Part shown: piece after piece, positions 12,501-26,514 of the stretch
Position numbering within the stretch: the stretch's first letter is position 1
Layout: the number at the start of each line of letters is the position of its first letter
From: Daphnia carinata
Taxonomy: Eukaryota; Arthropoda; Branchiopoda; Diplostraca; Daphniidae
Direction of reading: 5' to 3'
DNA length: 64,000 nt
Assembly: GCF_022539665.2 (NCBI RefSeq)
Contig: NC_081335.1
Span: 4,774,001 to 4,838,000, forward strand
Made by a program: the position numbers and the translations under genes
Notes under the pieces: model-generated
Told to the model about the DNA's origin: nothing
Databases searched by the model: none
The model's input: the letters and a program-made list of their open reading frames with translations, nothing else

Positions 12501-15500
12501 GTGAAGTGTCATAAGCGACGAAAGACGGTAGGGAGCGTCCGGAAATCATCAAAGGAGGCCGCTTGCCTTCCAATTCAATTTGGCCCAAAAGGCAAGAAAT
12601 TTGCATAGCGTTAACGCTAGAACCTTTGGCACCAGACTGGATCATCAGTGAAAGATTGTTGTCCGGGAAGATACGGTGCAGTCCTCCTGGAATGCAAGCC
12701 CTGCGCACCACAAAAAAATTGAATAAAGATCACTGTTTTTTTTCCAGATCTTTTCCTCTGACAAATAGCAAAAGAAACTAACCTATTGACTTCATTGTTG
12801 ATTTTGTCCGTTTCACTTTTGTATTCCCTGTCGAGCGCCATTTTTTTCAATGTTGACTCACTAAAATGGATTTCTTCCATTTTATTATAAACATCTTGCA
12901 TGCCGTTTTTCTTAATGTATTCGGGATCAACACCTACAGCTTTTGCTGCCACACCATCTCCAATCTATTTCGGTTTTCAAATTGTCATCTTAGTGTGATT
13001 AGAAAATAATCATTTTCAAAAATAAATAAATAAACGTACTGTCTTCAGTCGTTTCAAAATCTTCTTGCGCTTTTTGTCAGCCTTAGGAGTAACCAAGATG
13101 TCCTCGACACCAAGAGTGAAACCTTTCAGTTGAAGAAAGGTGGTGAAAAGGCGCGAAAAGCACGACAGCAACCGGCACGAATACTTGCCGCCGTACAGCT
13201 CGCTGAAGGCATGAACGAGACCGTACGATGTGGCACCGTAATGCATCTTATCGAGTACGCCCACCAATAGCTCGCCGTGCTGTATGATAACTTCACTTTC
13301 GGTCATGCTGTTTGCATTTTCAAGAGGGGTACCCCCTGCCTTCCATGCACGCGGGGGGAACGTTTGCCAGTCCTTGACACTGATTTTAGCAGTGGAATTC
13401 ATGTTAATCAACGGCTTGTCTTTCGGCGTCAAATTTACAATGAGGGTGGACAGAATTTGTTTTCCCGACCACAGTGCCACAGGCTTCAATATAGTGGGTG
13501 GAAGAAGCTTCGTAGGACCGTGATATTCACGTCCCCCCAAGCCGGCAAACACCAGCTGCTGGTAGTCGGCTCTGCAAAGATGTCCAAACGAATCATTTAA
13601 ATGTTCCTGCAGTCGAACAAAGAATTTAAATGCTTATTACCTGTTAAAGAACTGCCCTCTCATCGTCAATTTCACACCCGAAATCATGTGATCCTGAATC
13701 AGACCACTGAGGGGAGTTCCGTCTTTAGGGACAAGGTACTGATGAGGTACAGCCACTAAGACGAAATCAATTAAGTTATTACGAACAAGAAGCCTACACA
13801 ATGTATGGCAGGGTACCAATATTGTAGGCTTCAGCACGAGCCACTTCATTTTGTGGGAAATGAGCGTTCATTTCGTCACCGTCGAAATCGGCGTTGTAGG
13901 CTTTGCAATTGGCGTAGTGCAATCGCAATGTTTTCTCGCCCATAAGAACCTGAATGATTTTATTTGTGCTTCAAAATTCAGGAGCAACGAAATGGAATTA
14001 ATCAGAAAAAGGTTAGAAACTTACCCGAACCCTGTGGGCCATCATACTAGGCTTATGCAGCGTAGGCTGGCGATTAAGCAACATGATATCGCCAGTCTTC
14101 AAGTGGCGATGGACAATTTTAGGCTTGAATAGGGCACGAACGTTAGCATCTTTTTTGCGAGACATGGACTGAGAACTGATCACCGCCTCGGAAGGGGTCA
14201 ATAACGTTTTGGCAACCGCATCGCGCTGTGAAGCGTCTTTGGGATTCAGAAGGATCATCTTGCCGTTGCTGTCTTCGATAGCCGTAGCACCCGGCCAGCA
14301 ATTCGGTCCGTTACGTACCGCGTCTCGCATTTCCTATGTAACAACCAAAATATTAGTTGTCCGAGCAGGTAACTACTACAGTCGAACTTTACGTAAATGT
14401 TCCACGAAGTCACCGGTGTAGGATATGTTAATTTTTTTGCAAAGCAATCGGGCACACCGACTTCTTCGACATCCAGATTAGGATCCGGTGTGATAACCGA
14501 GCGGGCAGCATAGTTAACTCGCTTTCCCATCATGTGCATGCGCAGCAGACCTTCCTTTTTCTCCATAATCTGCGGCAGTATTTAATGTAAATAATTAATA
14601 AATAACTAAATGTCTTTTAATGTTCATACCTGTCGGAATCCCATCATTTGTTGAGACTCTTTGCTGGCTCCTACGTCAACTATCAAATTAATATCCTGTT
14701 GAAGCATTTGCCAAGCATTTTGTAATTTTTCCAGCAGAGTGGTTCCTTGAATGCTGTTAAGTAAGCGTTGCGAGTCGACAGGAAGATTGTCCATAGAATC
14801 ATTTTTATGTGCATGCAAGGCTGTCTTCACAACGTAGGTATCCGTGACAATTTTGCGTAAGATTACTGTTTGGCCGTTTTCGTTCATTTGCCCTCCGATA
14901 ACGTTGATCGGTCGGTATCTTGGAGGGATGACTGGGATGATGTCTAGAAAGAACACATCGGTAGGATGCTGGATATTGGTGCTCATCAAGACAGGGTACA
15001 AGCGCCCAAATAGTTCTTTTTCGGTCCTCCATAGCTCGCGCAAATGCTCTCTGTGTAATATTGTTGATAAGTTCATACCACCACCCAACAACGAAGTTTT
15101 ATAAAAATGAAGTACCTCGCGTCACTAGCAGTAATGTACATCATGGCTGCCGACTTTCTCTGTTTTTTTCTCCTCTTTCCCTCGTTGTCTTCGTCGTCCT
15201 CTTCTTCGTCTTCGGGTTCTTCATTTTCTTTATAATCGACGTCAGCCCTCATGATCATATTGCCCCTAAAATGGTTGATCACATAATGGTAGTTAAAAGA
15301 GGTCAATTGCTAGGTAACTATATGACCCTACAATTACCCCACGACAGCAGATACAGTGCCTGGCTTAAGCGAGAAGACGATGCGGGATTTATAAAGGATA
15401 ATTTTCTGCCAGCCTCCTTTGCATCGACTACATTTTCTGTTGGCTTTAGTGGATATACTGTCTAGGAAGTTTTTTATGAATGTCTGCCTCAGGTTTTCCA

Positions 15501-16187
15501 CATTTCTTGTCAGAGCAGGCCTGGCACCTGAAACAATTCCAGCATCTTTTTTCATCTTTTCAACAACTTCATGGATGTGAATTCTCAGTTGTTCTTCTGC
15601 TTCTGCACTGAGAAATGTTTTCCTTCCTTCTTCTTCAGCTTCTTCATCATCATCTGCAATCTCCTTATCATGAGGATTCACAATCTGCCACAAATCAAGG
15701 GCCTCGGTAATGAGACCATACAGGAGCAGTTCAAGCTGAGCCACCAAAACCAACTTTTTCTTCTCTGAAACAAAAACATGTTCAACAAGCTAAAAAAAAA
15801 AAAAAAAAGCCAATCAATCTGAAGCTAAAGCTACTTACGTGGAATTACAAAGAATTTGCAGACAGGGCAACTCAATTTCATAATGGAGACAATAGTGCGT
15901 AGAAACATGGGGTGAAAGCAGGGGAGCGGCAGTACTATGTGCCCATAGTGTCCTGGGCAATACTTCTTATCTAGGTGACATGTTCCACAGTTTCCTGATT
16001 TTTCATTGCTCGGCCCCATTAAAACATCGTAAAGTCCACCGGTAGTGGGATATCCGAGAGCATTGAAGGTCTCAGGATTGGACACCTCGACGACACTGAT
16101 CTTCTTTATGTCTTCCGACGTGTGGAATCCGAAAGTCACAGACTCGGGATAATAATGAAAACTACTCTGCCTCGCAGGTACTGCCAT
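9543..16187 (-). CDS. Polr1A: DNA-directed RNA polymerase I largest subunit (RPA1/RPA190), with an apparent 1-bp frameshift
   Basis: Catalytic subunit of RNA polymerase I, which transcribes rRNA in the nucleolus. Twenty coding exons (minus strand, high to low): 16187-15839, 15764-15338, 15265-15116, 15050-14630, 14569-14393, 14333-14025, 13949-13817, 13755-13641, 13571-13040, 12964-12783, 12700-12415, 12349-12221, 12155-11997, 11927-11737, 11679-11301, 11229-10943, 10862-10340, 10266-9995, 9916-9724, 9643-9543. About 1,771 residues are expected, against roughly 1,720 in human. Visible marks: the N-terminal zinc clamp ([17 protein letters not shown], about residues 70-90), a second Cys pair (CSRCKGG), the invariant metal-binding [10 protein letters not shown] (about residues 630-639; 13895-13866), the conserved bridge-helix/trigger-loop region ([20 protein letters not shown], about 1249-1268), an acidic low-complexity insert in exon 17 and the conserved C-terminus. 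Start chosen at MAVPARQ; an upstream in-frame ATG probably lies in 5' UTR behind a CAG acceptor. In exon 18 one base appears missing near 10021-10022, because the expected EAGSRVIVK continues in the +1 frame. Orthology is certain; the frameshift may be an assembly error. Confidence 0.97.
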
Positions 16188-19100
16188 TTTGCCTGAAACG
16201 AACAAAACAATAGATGTAGTTAATGATTTCACGCGCAGTGCTTAACCATCAGCCACATGGAAAATAGCAGTTCCGCAAATTCAGACTTGGATGGGACGAA
16301 TGAAAAACACGTGTGAAGCAGACAGCTTTGCGCCATCTGTCAACAACTGTTTCAACTTCCTCGCGGAACTATTTTTCGAACAAAAAAAATTATAGATAAA
16401 CAAGAACAAAAATAAAATTTTATTTAAAATATTGCAAAACATAAGGAAGGAAGAAAAGTTACTAAATTTCTATAAATCAAGTAAAAACATAAAAAAGTTT
16501 ATGCTTGTTATGCTCTACATGCATCTGAGTTCTTTGGGTGGACGCTGCGATTGAACGACGAATGCCAACCGGCAAGTAAACGGGAATTCCACTAGGGTGG
16601 GTTCAAACGAAGAAAGTCGTTGCCAAAGTTAAAAGGGATTTATGGAAATAAGCGTTGAAAGTTGTGTTTTTGCTGGGGGACTCGTGCTGAAACTCACATC
16701 TGCTTATTGTTGGCATAAGCTGTTTGGTCTTTGAGTTGCGTATTTACATCCCTAACTCATAAAAGTCAATTACAAGACGGTCGACTATACAGTACAGAGA
16801 CTCGCAGTTTTTCACTTCCATTAAAAGCACGGAAAAGCCCTCGATATTCCAGCGGACTCGTGCAATCGTTCATGATGAAAGTTTAGGACTCACTTCTCTT
16901 TTTTTTTTCTTTTCCATCTCAGGACAACCGACAGGAATTTGAAACTGCCAGTGAAGTGTATGTCCCCGGATTTCGCGAAATGTATTTGATTCCGCTCGGT
17001 AGGAATGAAATAAATTTCACTTTGAATTTCTCGACGACGTAAATCTAGACAACCCGCTTTATGAAACTCATAAAGATGTTGATCGTCTACTCCGCTCTGC
17101 ATCATTGCATAATCAGACGCCAACGAAAAGCGAAATGCCAGTTGGAACGCAATGGACGCCCCGACTCGTCCTTAGCGATTCTCTTTCAACATTTCTATCT
17201 AATATGCAATAGCCAAAAGAAACTAACGCATATTGTAACGAATATATCGCCTCAAGTAACATCGACGCATTCCCATTGCCGGAAGGATGCGCCCAAAGTC
17301 CATAACCATTCAAATAGATCGATAAAATAATAAGGTTACGGCTAGAGCACCGAGTGTGTCTGTGTCTGCGTGTGTCAATATACTTTGTACGCTTTATCCA
17401 TTCTTCGGTTCACAAAGGATTTCGGTAAGAACGTTTTGACTGTGTGTTATTGCCGATACGTCTTGGTTTTTGCTTCAATATTATTCATAAAATATGTATA
17501 CCTATAGCTTTACAAGCATGAATGCCGTCGAATATAGCTATTCCCGTACACTACGAGATGTGTGCCGTTCGGCCTGTGCGTGTGTATGTGTGTGTGCAGC
17601 CGCACACACGCCGTGTCTTTGACAGTTTCCCAGTGTGGAAAGAGAAGCTGAGCGACGTAGTAAGCAGGACTCGTACGCATTTCAATAGTGGTAGAAATGC
17701 AAATATTGACTCAAAGGCCATCGCTGCCAGTTTCAAATAGCGACTATTTTATGTCCTAACACGTCACACGGACATCTTGGAAATTCACTTATACGGTCTT
17801 CTCGATCGCTCTTCCCGTCCAGCATTTATTTTTTTTTCTCCAGCTGTCCTTATTCATAGATATCTTTATTCCCCCCTTCTTTATGTATCTCACGAGAGGG
17901 GAATTCAGCAAGAGAATAAATCTAGGCACACAAGTCCATCTAAATTTAATATTGTATGAATATGGTCGCATCATATTAAATGCAAGCAAAAAAAATAAAT
18001 GAAGCTGATGACGGAAAAAAAATGGTATGACGGCCTTCGCCGGATCAACTTTGATTAGATATTCCCCAAGCTGGTGTGCTGTTCTGCTGCTGTAGGGTAT
18101 ATATATATATATATATATATACAATAGCTCTATACTAGTACTAGCGAAGATCCACTTGGGCAACCCAGAAAACAGAAAAAAAAAAAAAAAAAATAGCGTA
18201 GTTTTCTATTTTCTTTATCTATTCCGGCTCAGACGCGACGGATGGAAAGAGAGGCTTCATCGGCATCGGACGTGGGGCTCAACTGTGGTAGTGGCCGTGT
18301 TGCATCCCGTACTATTATTATATAAGTTTATATCTTCTTTTTTTTTTTCCCTTTATTTTATTTTTTTTTTCTCCATTGATATTTCTCTTAACGGGACCGA
18401 TATACTTGTCCCCTTGTGAGAAAGATGAAAGACACAGTTGTGTAGCGAGGAAAAAAAAAAGATGAAGAGCAGCCGGAAGGGGATTAAGATCGGTGCTGTA
18501 CTCGTCGTCTAGGGTAGGATCAGTTGTCGATCCTTTTCTTCTCTTATATATTTATTTTATTTTATTTTATTTTTTATTGTGGGCAAGCAGGGTTTGTAAA
18601 TGCACCTATTGTATAAAATTGATTCTCTATTTATTGATATTTATCGAGTCTTTCGATATCATTTGCTTTTTTCATTTATCTTTCACGCCATTTTCGGCTG
18701 CCGTAATTCACTCGTGCGTTTATTTATTTTTGGATTTTCCCTAAACGCACAGCCAGCCCGCAGCGCGCGGGAAAATGGCCCAAGATCTTAATCTTCTTTT
18801 CTTGATTTATTTACTTGATGAATCAAGCGGGGGAGATTTAATTGATGCAAGAACACCCACAAATTCAATTGTATAATCAACCGGCAATCCATCACCGTTG
18901 ACGGTTCGACTCGCACCCACATCGCAACGAAGAAATCCTTCCCCCCTCCCCCTTTCTTTATTTTCGTTCACACAATCACGCCGGGCTGTGTTGCACAAGA
19001 AAACGGTTAGGGCCGTTGTTGTCGCGCTGTACCCGAAAGGCCTGCGCACACACTAGACAGACGCATTAGAATTTCGCGTGTGTGTGTGTGGCCTATACTT

Positions 19101-22100
19101 CACTTGCTAACGGTCTCAACGTGTCACAAAGTATTAGCTCTCCAATCCGTTTGGCCATGCGCGATTAGCCGCCCTCGGCGCCGATTAACGCTCACGTTGC
19201 GTATATATATATACTCTGGTAGACGCCTATAAACATGTACACATTCGCGGAAGGGAACGCTTTGCCGCAAATGATGTAATAATAGTCTTCTCCTTTTCTT
19301 TGGGACCCTTTCATTTTCAAGATACATGTACACGAAGAACGTGGGAAACAATCGAACGGAACGCAACTGTCTAATAGAATCAAACTGATGATGGACGCCC
19401 TTCTACGGTAATGGTTCGCAGTGGCGCTAATGCACTGAAAACGGAATACAAAATTTCGGATTGTTTTTGTTCTTTTAAAGATGATTGCGGTATGCGTTGA
19501 TTTAATCTTCAAAGTGACGAAAGGCGGTAGGCCTTTTCAGACGTGATGAACTCGCAAAGGGGGAAATGATTTTGGCTTTGATGAGAAAAGACGTAGCGTC
19601 CACAACTCCATTAGGAAGAAACCAGAGACGCGCGGAGGCCTCCCATTACACATTTGGGGTAAAACAAAAACAAAAAAAAAATAGCAATGGGCAAGCTGAA
19701 GCCATGCCTGGTGATATAAGACGGTTGGACCAAAAGAAAAAAAAAAGGAAAATGAAAGAAAAAAGCCGAGATTAGACAACAGGCAAAGACAAGCGAATCT
19801 GCTTGTCGTGTTTGTATAAAGAAAGAAGAAAAAAAAGACGCAATCAAGTCCGCTCTTATTTAAGAGCTTCACTCGGATGGTTTATACAAGCCGAGAAGGC
19901 CAAAAAAAAAAAAAAAAGAAAAGGGTAGAAGAAGCTGCTAGAGAATATCCGTCGCCGTTCCATTTCAAATGGCTCTATAACATAATAAGAAAAAAGAGGA
20001 AAAATCCAGTAGAAGGGGCGTATATATCCAACGATCGTGGTTCTCTTCTCTTTGCTTTTCTCTCTCGTTCTCTTTAATAATATTTATTATACGTTGACGC
20101 AACAATGGGCGCGCAGTTCTTATGCCCATTTTCTAGCATTTTTATTATTATTATTTTTTTTTTTTCAGTTAAGTTTCTGTTTTTACATTTGTTCTTCTTC
20201 TTCAGTGATGTACAGTCATCAGCGAAACAACCCGGAGTTGCTCTCGATCGTCTCTTGATGCATCCCCTTTCAAGTTTTCCCTTTTGTTTTGTGTGTGTTT
20301 CCTTATTTTTTTTTTTTATATTTGTAATAGAGTCAACAGCAAGCGGCAACAGCCACTTGTTTCCGCCTCTTTTCCCGTTTCCTTTTATTGTTGCATTTGC
20401 TATTATTTTTGTTCCCCTCTCCCCATCTTTTTTTTTCTTTTTAATTTTCCCGTTCGGCGACTCAGACTGTTTTCTACTTTACCTCCGTGCTAAGTTGAAT
20501 CTATTAAAACAAAGGAAAAAAAAAAGAAAGAAAAAAGCGACCCCTCGTCAAGTCTCATTTAAGATTCAAAGTGTCTATCCAAAAGAGAAAGAAAGACATC
20601 ATCAAAAAAGAAAGGAGGAAAAAAACGGAAATTCTCGTACTCGGGGATTCCGGATCCCGAAAAACAACAACAACAATTCACTTTTCCCCGAGAAAAAAAA
20701 AAAATCCCGCTTTCCTCCCTCTCCCCAATGTCGAATAATAAATATATACAGTATATATATACGATCGAGGGGAAGTGGAGAGATCCTTCATCCATATACA
20801 TAAATCGTTGGCCGCATAGCCGCCTCTACAAGACGGAAGGCAAACAGTGTGAAATATATATATTTTTTCTTTCTTTTCTCCCCTCTCCGCATGTTTTATC
20901 CTATTTTTCTATACATGCCAACATCGTGAAAAGAAGAAAAAAAAAAAAAGAAAAGAAAAAGAAATGCCCACCCAAAGCAAGACAGCGCGGGCAGACAAAA
21001 GGGAGTATATATACAGTTAGAATGTTGATGTAAAGTTGAGTCTTTCTCATCCGACCCTGTCGTCAGTTGCGCCATGGTCGACTGAACCGCGACAAGGCAG
21101 ATTGCTCCTTATATATATGTGTAACCTCCCTTCTTCTTCTTCTATTCATTCGACTCGACTATTTGGAATGCTGATGAATCCATAGAAAAAGGCTGTATAT
21201 TTCTTTTAATATCGAGATAGATGTAACAAACCCTCGAATCATCGCCTGCTCTCTACAGAGGCAGCCCGAAAGACTTTGTGTCTTAAGAGTTTGTCCCTGT
21301 TTTGCAGCCTGTCAGAGCTGTTTCCTCTTTTATTTTTATTATTATTTTTTTTTTTAGCTCTCTTTGTACTAGATTTAGATATAGAATCGAGCTAATGTTG
21401 CTCCTACCATCTTGGGGAAAATACGTACATACAACTGTAGAAATGAATACATGGCACATGTGGTTGAACGCTTCTGACCCATGTTTAGATTTGTTCCCCT
21501 CAAAAAAAAAAAGAAATGGTTTGACCTTTGGCACTGAATCCATCACGATCTGAGCTGCTGTTAACCAATCTGTGCGTATAACTTGTATACGATCACCCTT
21601 GTGTAAACATTACGATGAGCTTGATTGATATACCTATTTCTTTTACAGCATCACGTCTAACCCAGCTCATTTTTTCTTATCGAGCTTTGTATTTGCAGTA
21701 GAGCTTTGAGTGAGTCTTATCAACCCAATTCGTTGCACCATAAGCTGTGTGGGAGGGAGGTCCATTGATGAGCTATAACGTATACATAACTACACTAATA
21801 TAAGACGACGCATACCAAAAAAAAAATCTATAAATGACGCCCCACGAGAACTCATCCATCAAATTGCGATACGTGTACTGTACGCACATCGGCTGCCAGA
21901 AAAAAAAAAAAATGAAAGGCCAACAGTTTTTTTGTGTGCACGTACGTGAATGTCTTGCGTGCGTCTACCAAAGCTATATGGCGTATGCAAAAGACTTTCA
22001 AGAGCTTCGTAGCCCAGAAGTTTATATCCAACAGCCGATGTGACAGGATCGCGTACTACCATAAAGAACACGTGTTGGAAGATATTCGTTCGTTTTGTTC

Positions 22101-25100
22101 TTCTATTTTCATCGCTTTCGGAAACACGAATACATTTTGTAAGATATAATTCTTCTTCTTTTTCTTTCTTCAAACCAGTTTTTGAAATGCCGGCCACATC
22201 AGGAGCTGCTGCTGCTGTTGCTGCGCGTTTATTTCTTTGCACATCGTTTTGAAACATCACGTAACCGATGCAAATGAGCTTGCAACACCTAACCCCCGTA
22301 TGGGGGAAAAGGAACAGCTTCGTTTATTTTTATTTTTTTTTTATCCCCGATTCCGAGCATTTATTTGCAATTTGCATCGCGTCGAACGGCTTCGACGTGC
22401 TGGAAGCAGTTGGCCGTTGTCATTTTTTGCGTGTGTGTGTGTCCTTTTCAAAATCGACCAACAAGAAAAAGGAAGAAAAAAAAAAACGAGACATAGGACG
22501 ACAAATGGGCGCGTCACACCATCACGTAAGAATAAAAAAAAAAATCATGTCAATGTCATTTAAAAGGAAAAGGAAGGATATTCAGCGTGCCTACGAATTA
22601 GGAGCCAGTCGTCCGGAATGGCACAGCCCATCAGTCTTTTGAAAAGGAGGAATCCCCGTTGCTGCAACTGCTGCACATACACGCAGCGCGTTTGAATACA
22701 AGTCGCTCACGCAAATGCCTCCGTTTTTTTTTTTTTTTTTTTTAGCCTCAAGGCTTCCGCCGAGAAGAAATCCACCCAAAATCTAGTCTACTTTTTGTGT
22801 GTGTGTGTGTGTGTATGTGGGTATTTTCATTTTTATGCTTCGTGTTCACCGATGTCGCTATAGGCGACAGCAAGAAAACCGTTGCCTTTGATCCGCAAAA
22901 TCTTTTGCTTCCGATTTCTTTTTTTGAAATTCCCGCACACGCAATCGCATTTTTTTTGTGTGTTGTTGATGTTAAGGAAATTGAGTAGATTATTGAAATG
23001 CGGTAGGAACAAGTTGAACGCACATTTTTATAAATACTACGTAGAAATTTCGTAAACCGATTAAGGCTAACCGTCTGACCATTTTCGTACCTACATAAAA
23101 AAAAAAAGAGAAAATTGTATCCTGCGTTTATATTCAAATAACAGCTGACAGCGTACCCAAGCGAAATGAAATCGGCAAAATGAACCTAAACATTTTGCTT
23201 TTGTTCGTTACGTTTTTAAGCCGTTTGGCCGTTCAACGTTGTTTGAAATGAATTACAGGCAAAGTTTGATAGAACAATTGCCTTCGCACCTATATAAAAT
23301 GCACCCCAGACATCATTTTAAAAAAAAGAAGAAACAGATATTAGCATTGGGGTCACGTCAGAGATGAAACGTGACGTTGGTCATTGCAGAGAACATGTTT
23401 TGAACATCGTTCCGGTTTGGTCTTTTTACGCGGCTTACCGATTCGACACGGCAATTAAAGGCCATCAAGCATAGGACGTTTACACTCTGGTTGGCAGATC
23501 GCTTCACTGCTGTAGAAAGCCCTTCAGCAATTCAAATTGTTTAGACTTATGTTCTGTAAAATGATGCCAATGGACTTAGTGTTAAGCTCGCAATGTCGAT
23601 GCCTCAGCCAAAATCCTTTTCCGCCAATTGGTAAGCATCGGGAATTTACAATCAGCATTATGTGACAAGCGAAATCCGGATAGTTATACACATGCCGTCA
23701 GCCGATGACAACAGTCATGAAACTTTATCCTGTTTCCATCGAGGTTATGTAGCGTGTCTTCAACATCCTCGTTTTGCATAAATCATCTGCACGGGCTATT
23801 GGGAATTGAAGGGGGTGGCCCACTTTGCTGCTTCTTGGCTATATACACATCCCCGAAGAATCATACGAAATAATCTTATGAGATTACAGATCTGTTCATA
23901 TAAAAATGAGAGATTTTACATCCAGTCTGGTGCTTTTAACCCACACACACACGGAATGCATGCGGATTGTGGAACGTTTTTTTCTTTTTTCTTGTTGTAA
24001 AGGACCAACGAAACGTACTGGACAACTGGAAATAAATAAATACAAAAAAAAAAAAAAATACTATTCAAGTAGAACGATACTTCTTCCGCGAATGGGGTGT
24101 CACGGAAGTCCATCCTTTGTGAATAACAAACCATCATAGCATGACCTTTAGCAATGTAACCCGCAAATCAACGTCCAGCTCAGACAGCGATACACAAAAC
24201 TCAGTCAGTGTAGCTTTTATGTAAAAAAAAAAAAAAAAACAGGAGATAGATAAAATGGATACGTCCGCACGAACGTCGCTCTTCAACTCGCATCTTCGAA
24301 ACAGATTTCATTGGCATGGGGTGGGTGGGCTTCAACATGTGCCATTTTATTAATAAAAAATCAGCATATCCCGAGCGTATATATTTATGGCGTTGGAATG
24401 TAACAGTCCTAAAACGTCGGCTCCGCCCATACATCAAATGAATGTGTAAGTAGACATGTAATACAGAAATCCTTTTTTTTTTTTTATACATGTATCACAT
24501 CAGCAGCATATAAGCCATTGAAATATTACGACATATTCAAAGACATGCAAAAAAAAAAAAGACAAAAACAAGAGTTTTCTATTATACACATTGCCGCCAC
24601 ACTCATGTACGGATTGCATATTTTATTTTGATTCTCATTTTTTCATTGTTTATATAAGCCCTTTAGGGCAGTAAATATCTTTGAGGGACGGAACCTTCTC
24701 GTTTCATTTCTTGATGTTGTGTTTTTCTTTTTATTTTCTTATTGTTTTTTTATTGCGTCATTTTGGCCTTGCCTCCTCTTCCACCATTGCGTATATATGG
24801 GATATATATGGGCAAAGGAGCTAGAGACGATGCTCTTCGTTACAACTAGGAAGGAGAAGTTTGAAAAGGCCGATGACTCTTCCAATTTTCTTTTTGCATA
24901 ACAGACAACAAGGCCCCCCTCTTTTTATTAGACCTTTCCTTTTTTTTTGTATATGGCATCCCCGCGTTTTCTGTTTGATCACTTATGGTAATGCATGTTG
25001 ATGATCTGTCACCATGTTTACGATGACGATGTGTCAAACACCATATAGGAAATACACACGAGCCGATGGCAAAACGCGTAGGACAAAGGAAACATTGTAC

Positions 25101-25396
25101 GTCACTAGCAGCCGCAGCCCCATTCAGTAGGTCTTCCTAAGTCAACAAAATAAATCAAACTGTTAAGTCATTTGTTTGTTTCAAATCTCAATACGACCCA
25201 TTTCGTAATCTAAATTTTTTGTTGAAAAGAGATCCTCACTTTTCAATCGATTATGTAAAGTGGTTTGTTCTCTTATTATTTTTTTTTAAATGCCTCTATG
25301 GCTGGTACGCAGACGGACGAGTGCGTGAGCGGGGGTGGTGCTGTAAGTTGGGGAAATGTAGGCCATGATGGTTAACGACATCGAAAGGCAAGAAGC
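16188..25396. other. Long noncoding or unexplained T-rich stretch
   Basis: This starts with the Polr1A promoter and 5' UTR region (about 16188-16400). Beyond that it holds A/T homopolymers, GT runs (for example 22796-22814) and TA repeats. Open frames here encode Phe/Lys/Ser-rich low-complexity peptides and I could not join any into a gene. If the candidate terminal exon at 25397-25486 is real, part of this stretch is its 3' UTR on the minus strand. Confidence 0.5.
18098..18121. repeat. (TA)n microsatellite
   Basis: About twelve TA units in the noncoding stretch upstream of Polr1A. Confidence 0.9.
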
Positions 25397-25486
25397 CTAA
25401 TCGAGTTCTTCGCTCCATAAATCCGGAATGGTTCCCATCCGCTCCTTCTCCTCCTCCTCAAGCTGTTTCACATCCTTCATCCACTC
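25397..25486 (-). CDS. Candidate terminal coding exon of an unidentified gene
   Basis: Read on the minus strand, a long pyrimidine tract ends in an AG at about 25488-25487. An open frame follows: EWMKDVKQLEEEEKERM, then GTIPDLWSEELD and a TAG stop at 25399-25397. The peptide is charged, likely helical and of balanced composition, unlike the low-complexity frames around it. It fits the C-terminal exon of a gene whose other exons would lie to the right, possibly including 25858-26046. I do not recognise the protein. No link between the exons could be proven, and chance cannot be excluded for 29 codons. Confidence 0.3.
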   Translation of the reverse strand, partial: EWMKDVKQLEEEEKERMGTIPDLWSEELD

Positions 25487-25857
25487 CTTCCACACAAAGA
25501 AAGAAAAGAGGGGAAAAAAAGAAAAGAAAGAGGAATGAATGAAATTGAAAAATAAACATAGAACGCTCTAGATCTATTAAACACTATAAATTTATACGCG
25601 TTTCTTTTTTATTTTTATTTTTTTTTGTAAGTCACATTTTGAAATGGCTGAGTCTCTTCTATAGGCTGTTGCGTCTTCAAGAAAAACCGTGACGGGGAGC
25701 CCACAGTCAGTCCTAATGGATGTCCGTTTCAATGTCGGATGTATCCAAAAAAAAAAACAGGAAGAAAGCCAGAGGCTTAGAAAAGTCTGAATTGTAGACA
25801 AGGACATCACAAGAAGAAGAAGAAAATGGAAGATGCAAAAGAAAAAAGAAAGGGCTA

Positions 25858-26046
25858 AAAGAGGATGATGATGACTTTAATGTGATTACATCCGATGATA
25901 TGCTGCAAGTAGATGGCCAATCGATCCATCACATCTGTCTCGACATGCTTTATTGCTTTAGACATATATTTTTGGTCCAGGCCGGCTTCTTCAGTGAACA
26001 TGATGTACAATTTCCCTTTTGGAAAATGCACAACTTTAGCGAGTGT
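25858..26046 (-). CDS. Candidate coding exon of an unidentified gene
   Basis: On the minus strand a pyrimidine-rich tract leads to an AG at 26048-26047, followed by 63 open codons with natural composition. Pieces include VVHFPKGKLYIMFTEEAG and LDQKYMSKAIKHVETDVMDR, then LAIYLQHIIG. The frame stops at 25857-25855, but GT donors near the end could splice it before that. The alternation of hydrophobic and charged residues looks like a folded protein. I cannot name a family. Other coding-like pieces on the same strand lie near 26.15-26.25 kb and 26.93-27.00 kb. Confidence 0.3.
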
Positions 26047-26497
26047 CTTTTCGTTTCATCGTCACGCAAAAAAATGAGAAGAAGAAGAAAAAAATTCAAT
26101 TGCTTATTCATGGCTTCCGGACAATCAATGTGACAAAGGCGATGTGGTCGTCTGATGCGAGTCAAGTGCGTAGTATCCGAAACATCCGGCCACTGATTAT
26201 CCGCTCAATTGCCTTTTCAAATGGAAATGCCATGGCCAACAAAGTCCTCTCGTAACCATTTTCATCTCATCGAAGCAGCATATTATCTCGATCTAATAGA
26301 TTTCAGGAAAGACAAAACAACCAAAATAAAAAAAAAAAAAAGAAAAAAGAAAGGGGTGGTCACATAGAAACTGTTTTCATTTGATGTCTTCAAAGATCGA
26401 GACATAACGTACGACGTAAATCTTATACAGTCACTCCCGCGAGATTCCATACCCTATACCAGTATAACGTGTGTATACTATACAACGTCCGTAGTAG

Positions 26498-26514
26498 TAT
26501 ATATATATATATAT
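26498..26514. repeat. (TA)n microsatellite
   Basis: A short TA run in the noncoding stretch between Polr1A and the second DIP-like gene. Confidence 0.85.

Noticed and set aside
15839-16232. Upstream ATG extending Polr1A by about 15 residues
   Set aside because: The residues before MAVPARQ are not conserved and a TTTCAG acceptor-like site separates them, so this is probably 5' UTR or intron.
16330-16365. GCGCCATCTGTCAACAACTG upstream of Polr1A and GGCATCTAGTG near 45500 as possible CTCF-like sites
   Set aside because: Both only partly fit the CTCF core, and two weak matches in 64 kb are expected by chance.
20105-20803. A 232-codon open frame on the plus strand
   Set aside because: The translation is almost entirely Phe runs, then Lys/Arg/Asn runs, produced by poly(T) and poly(A) tracts. 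It is low-complexity sequence, not a gene.
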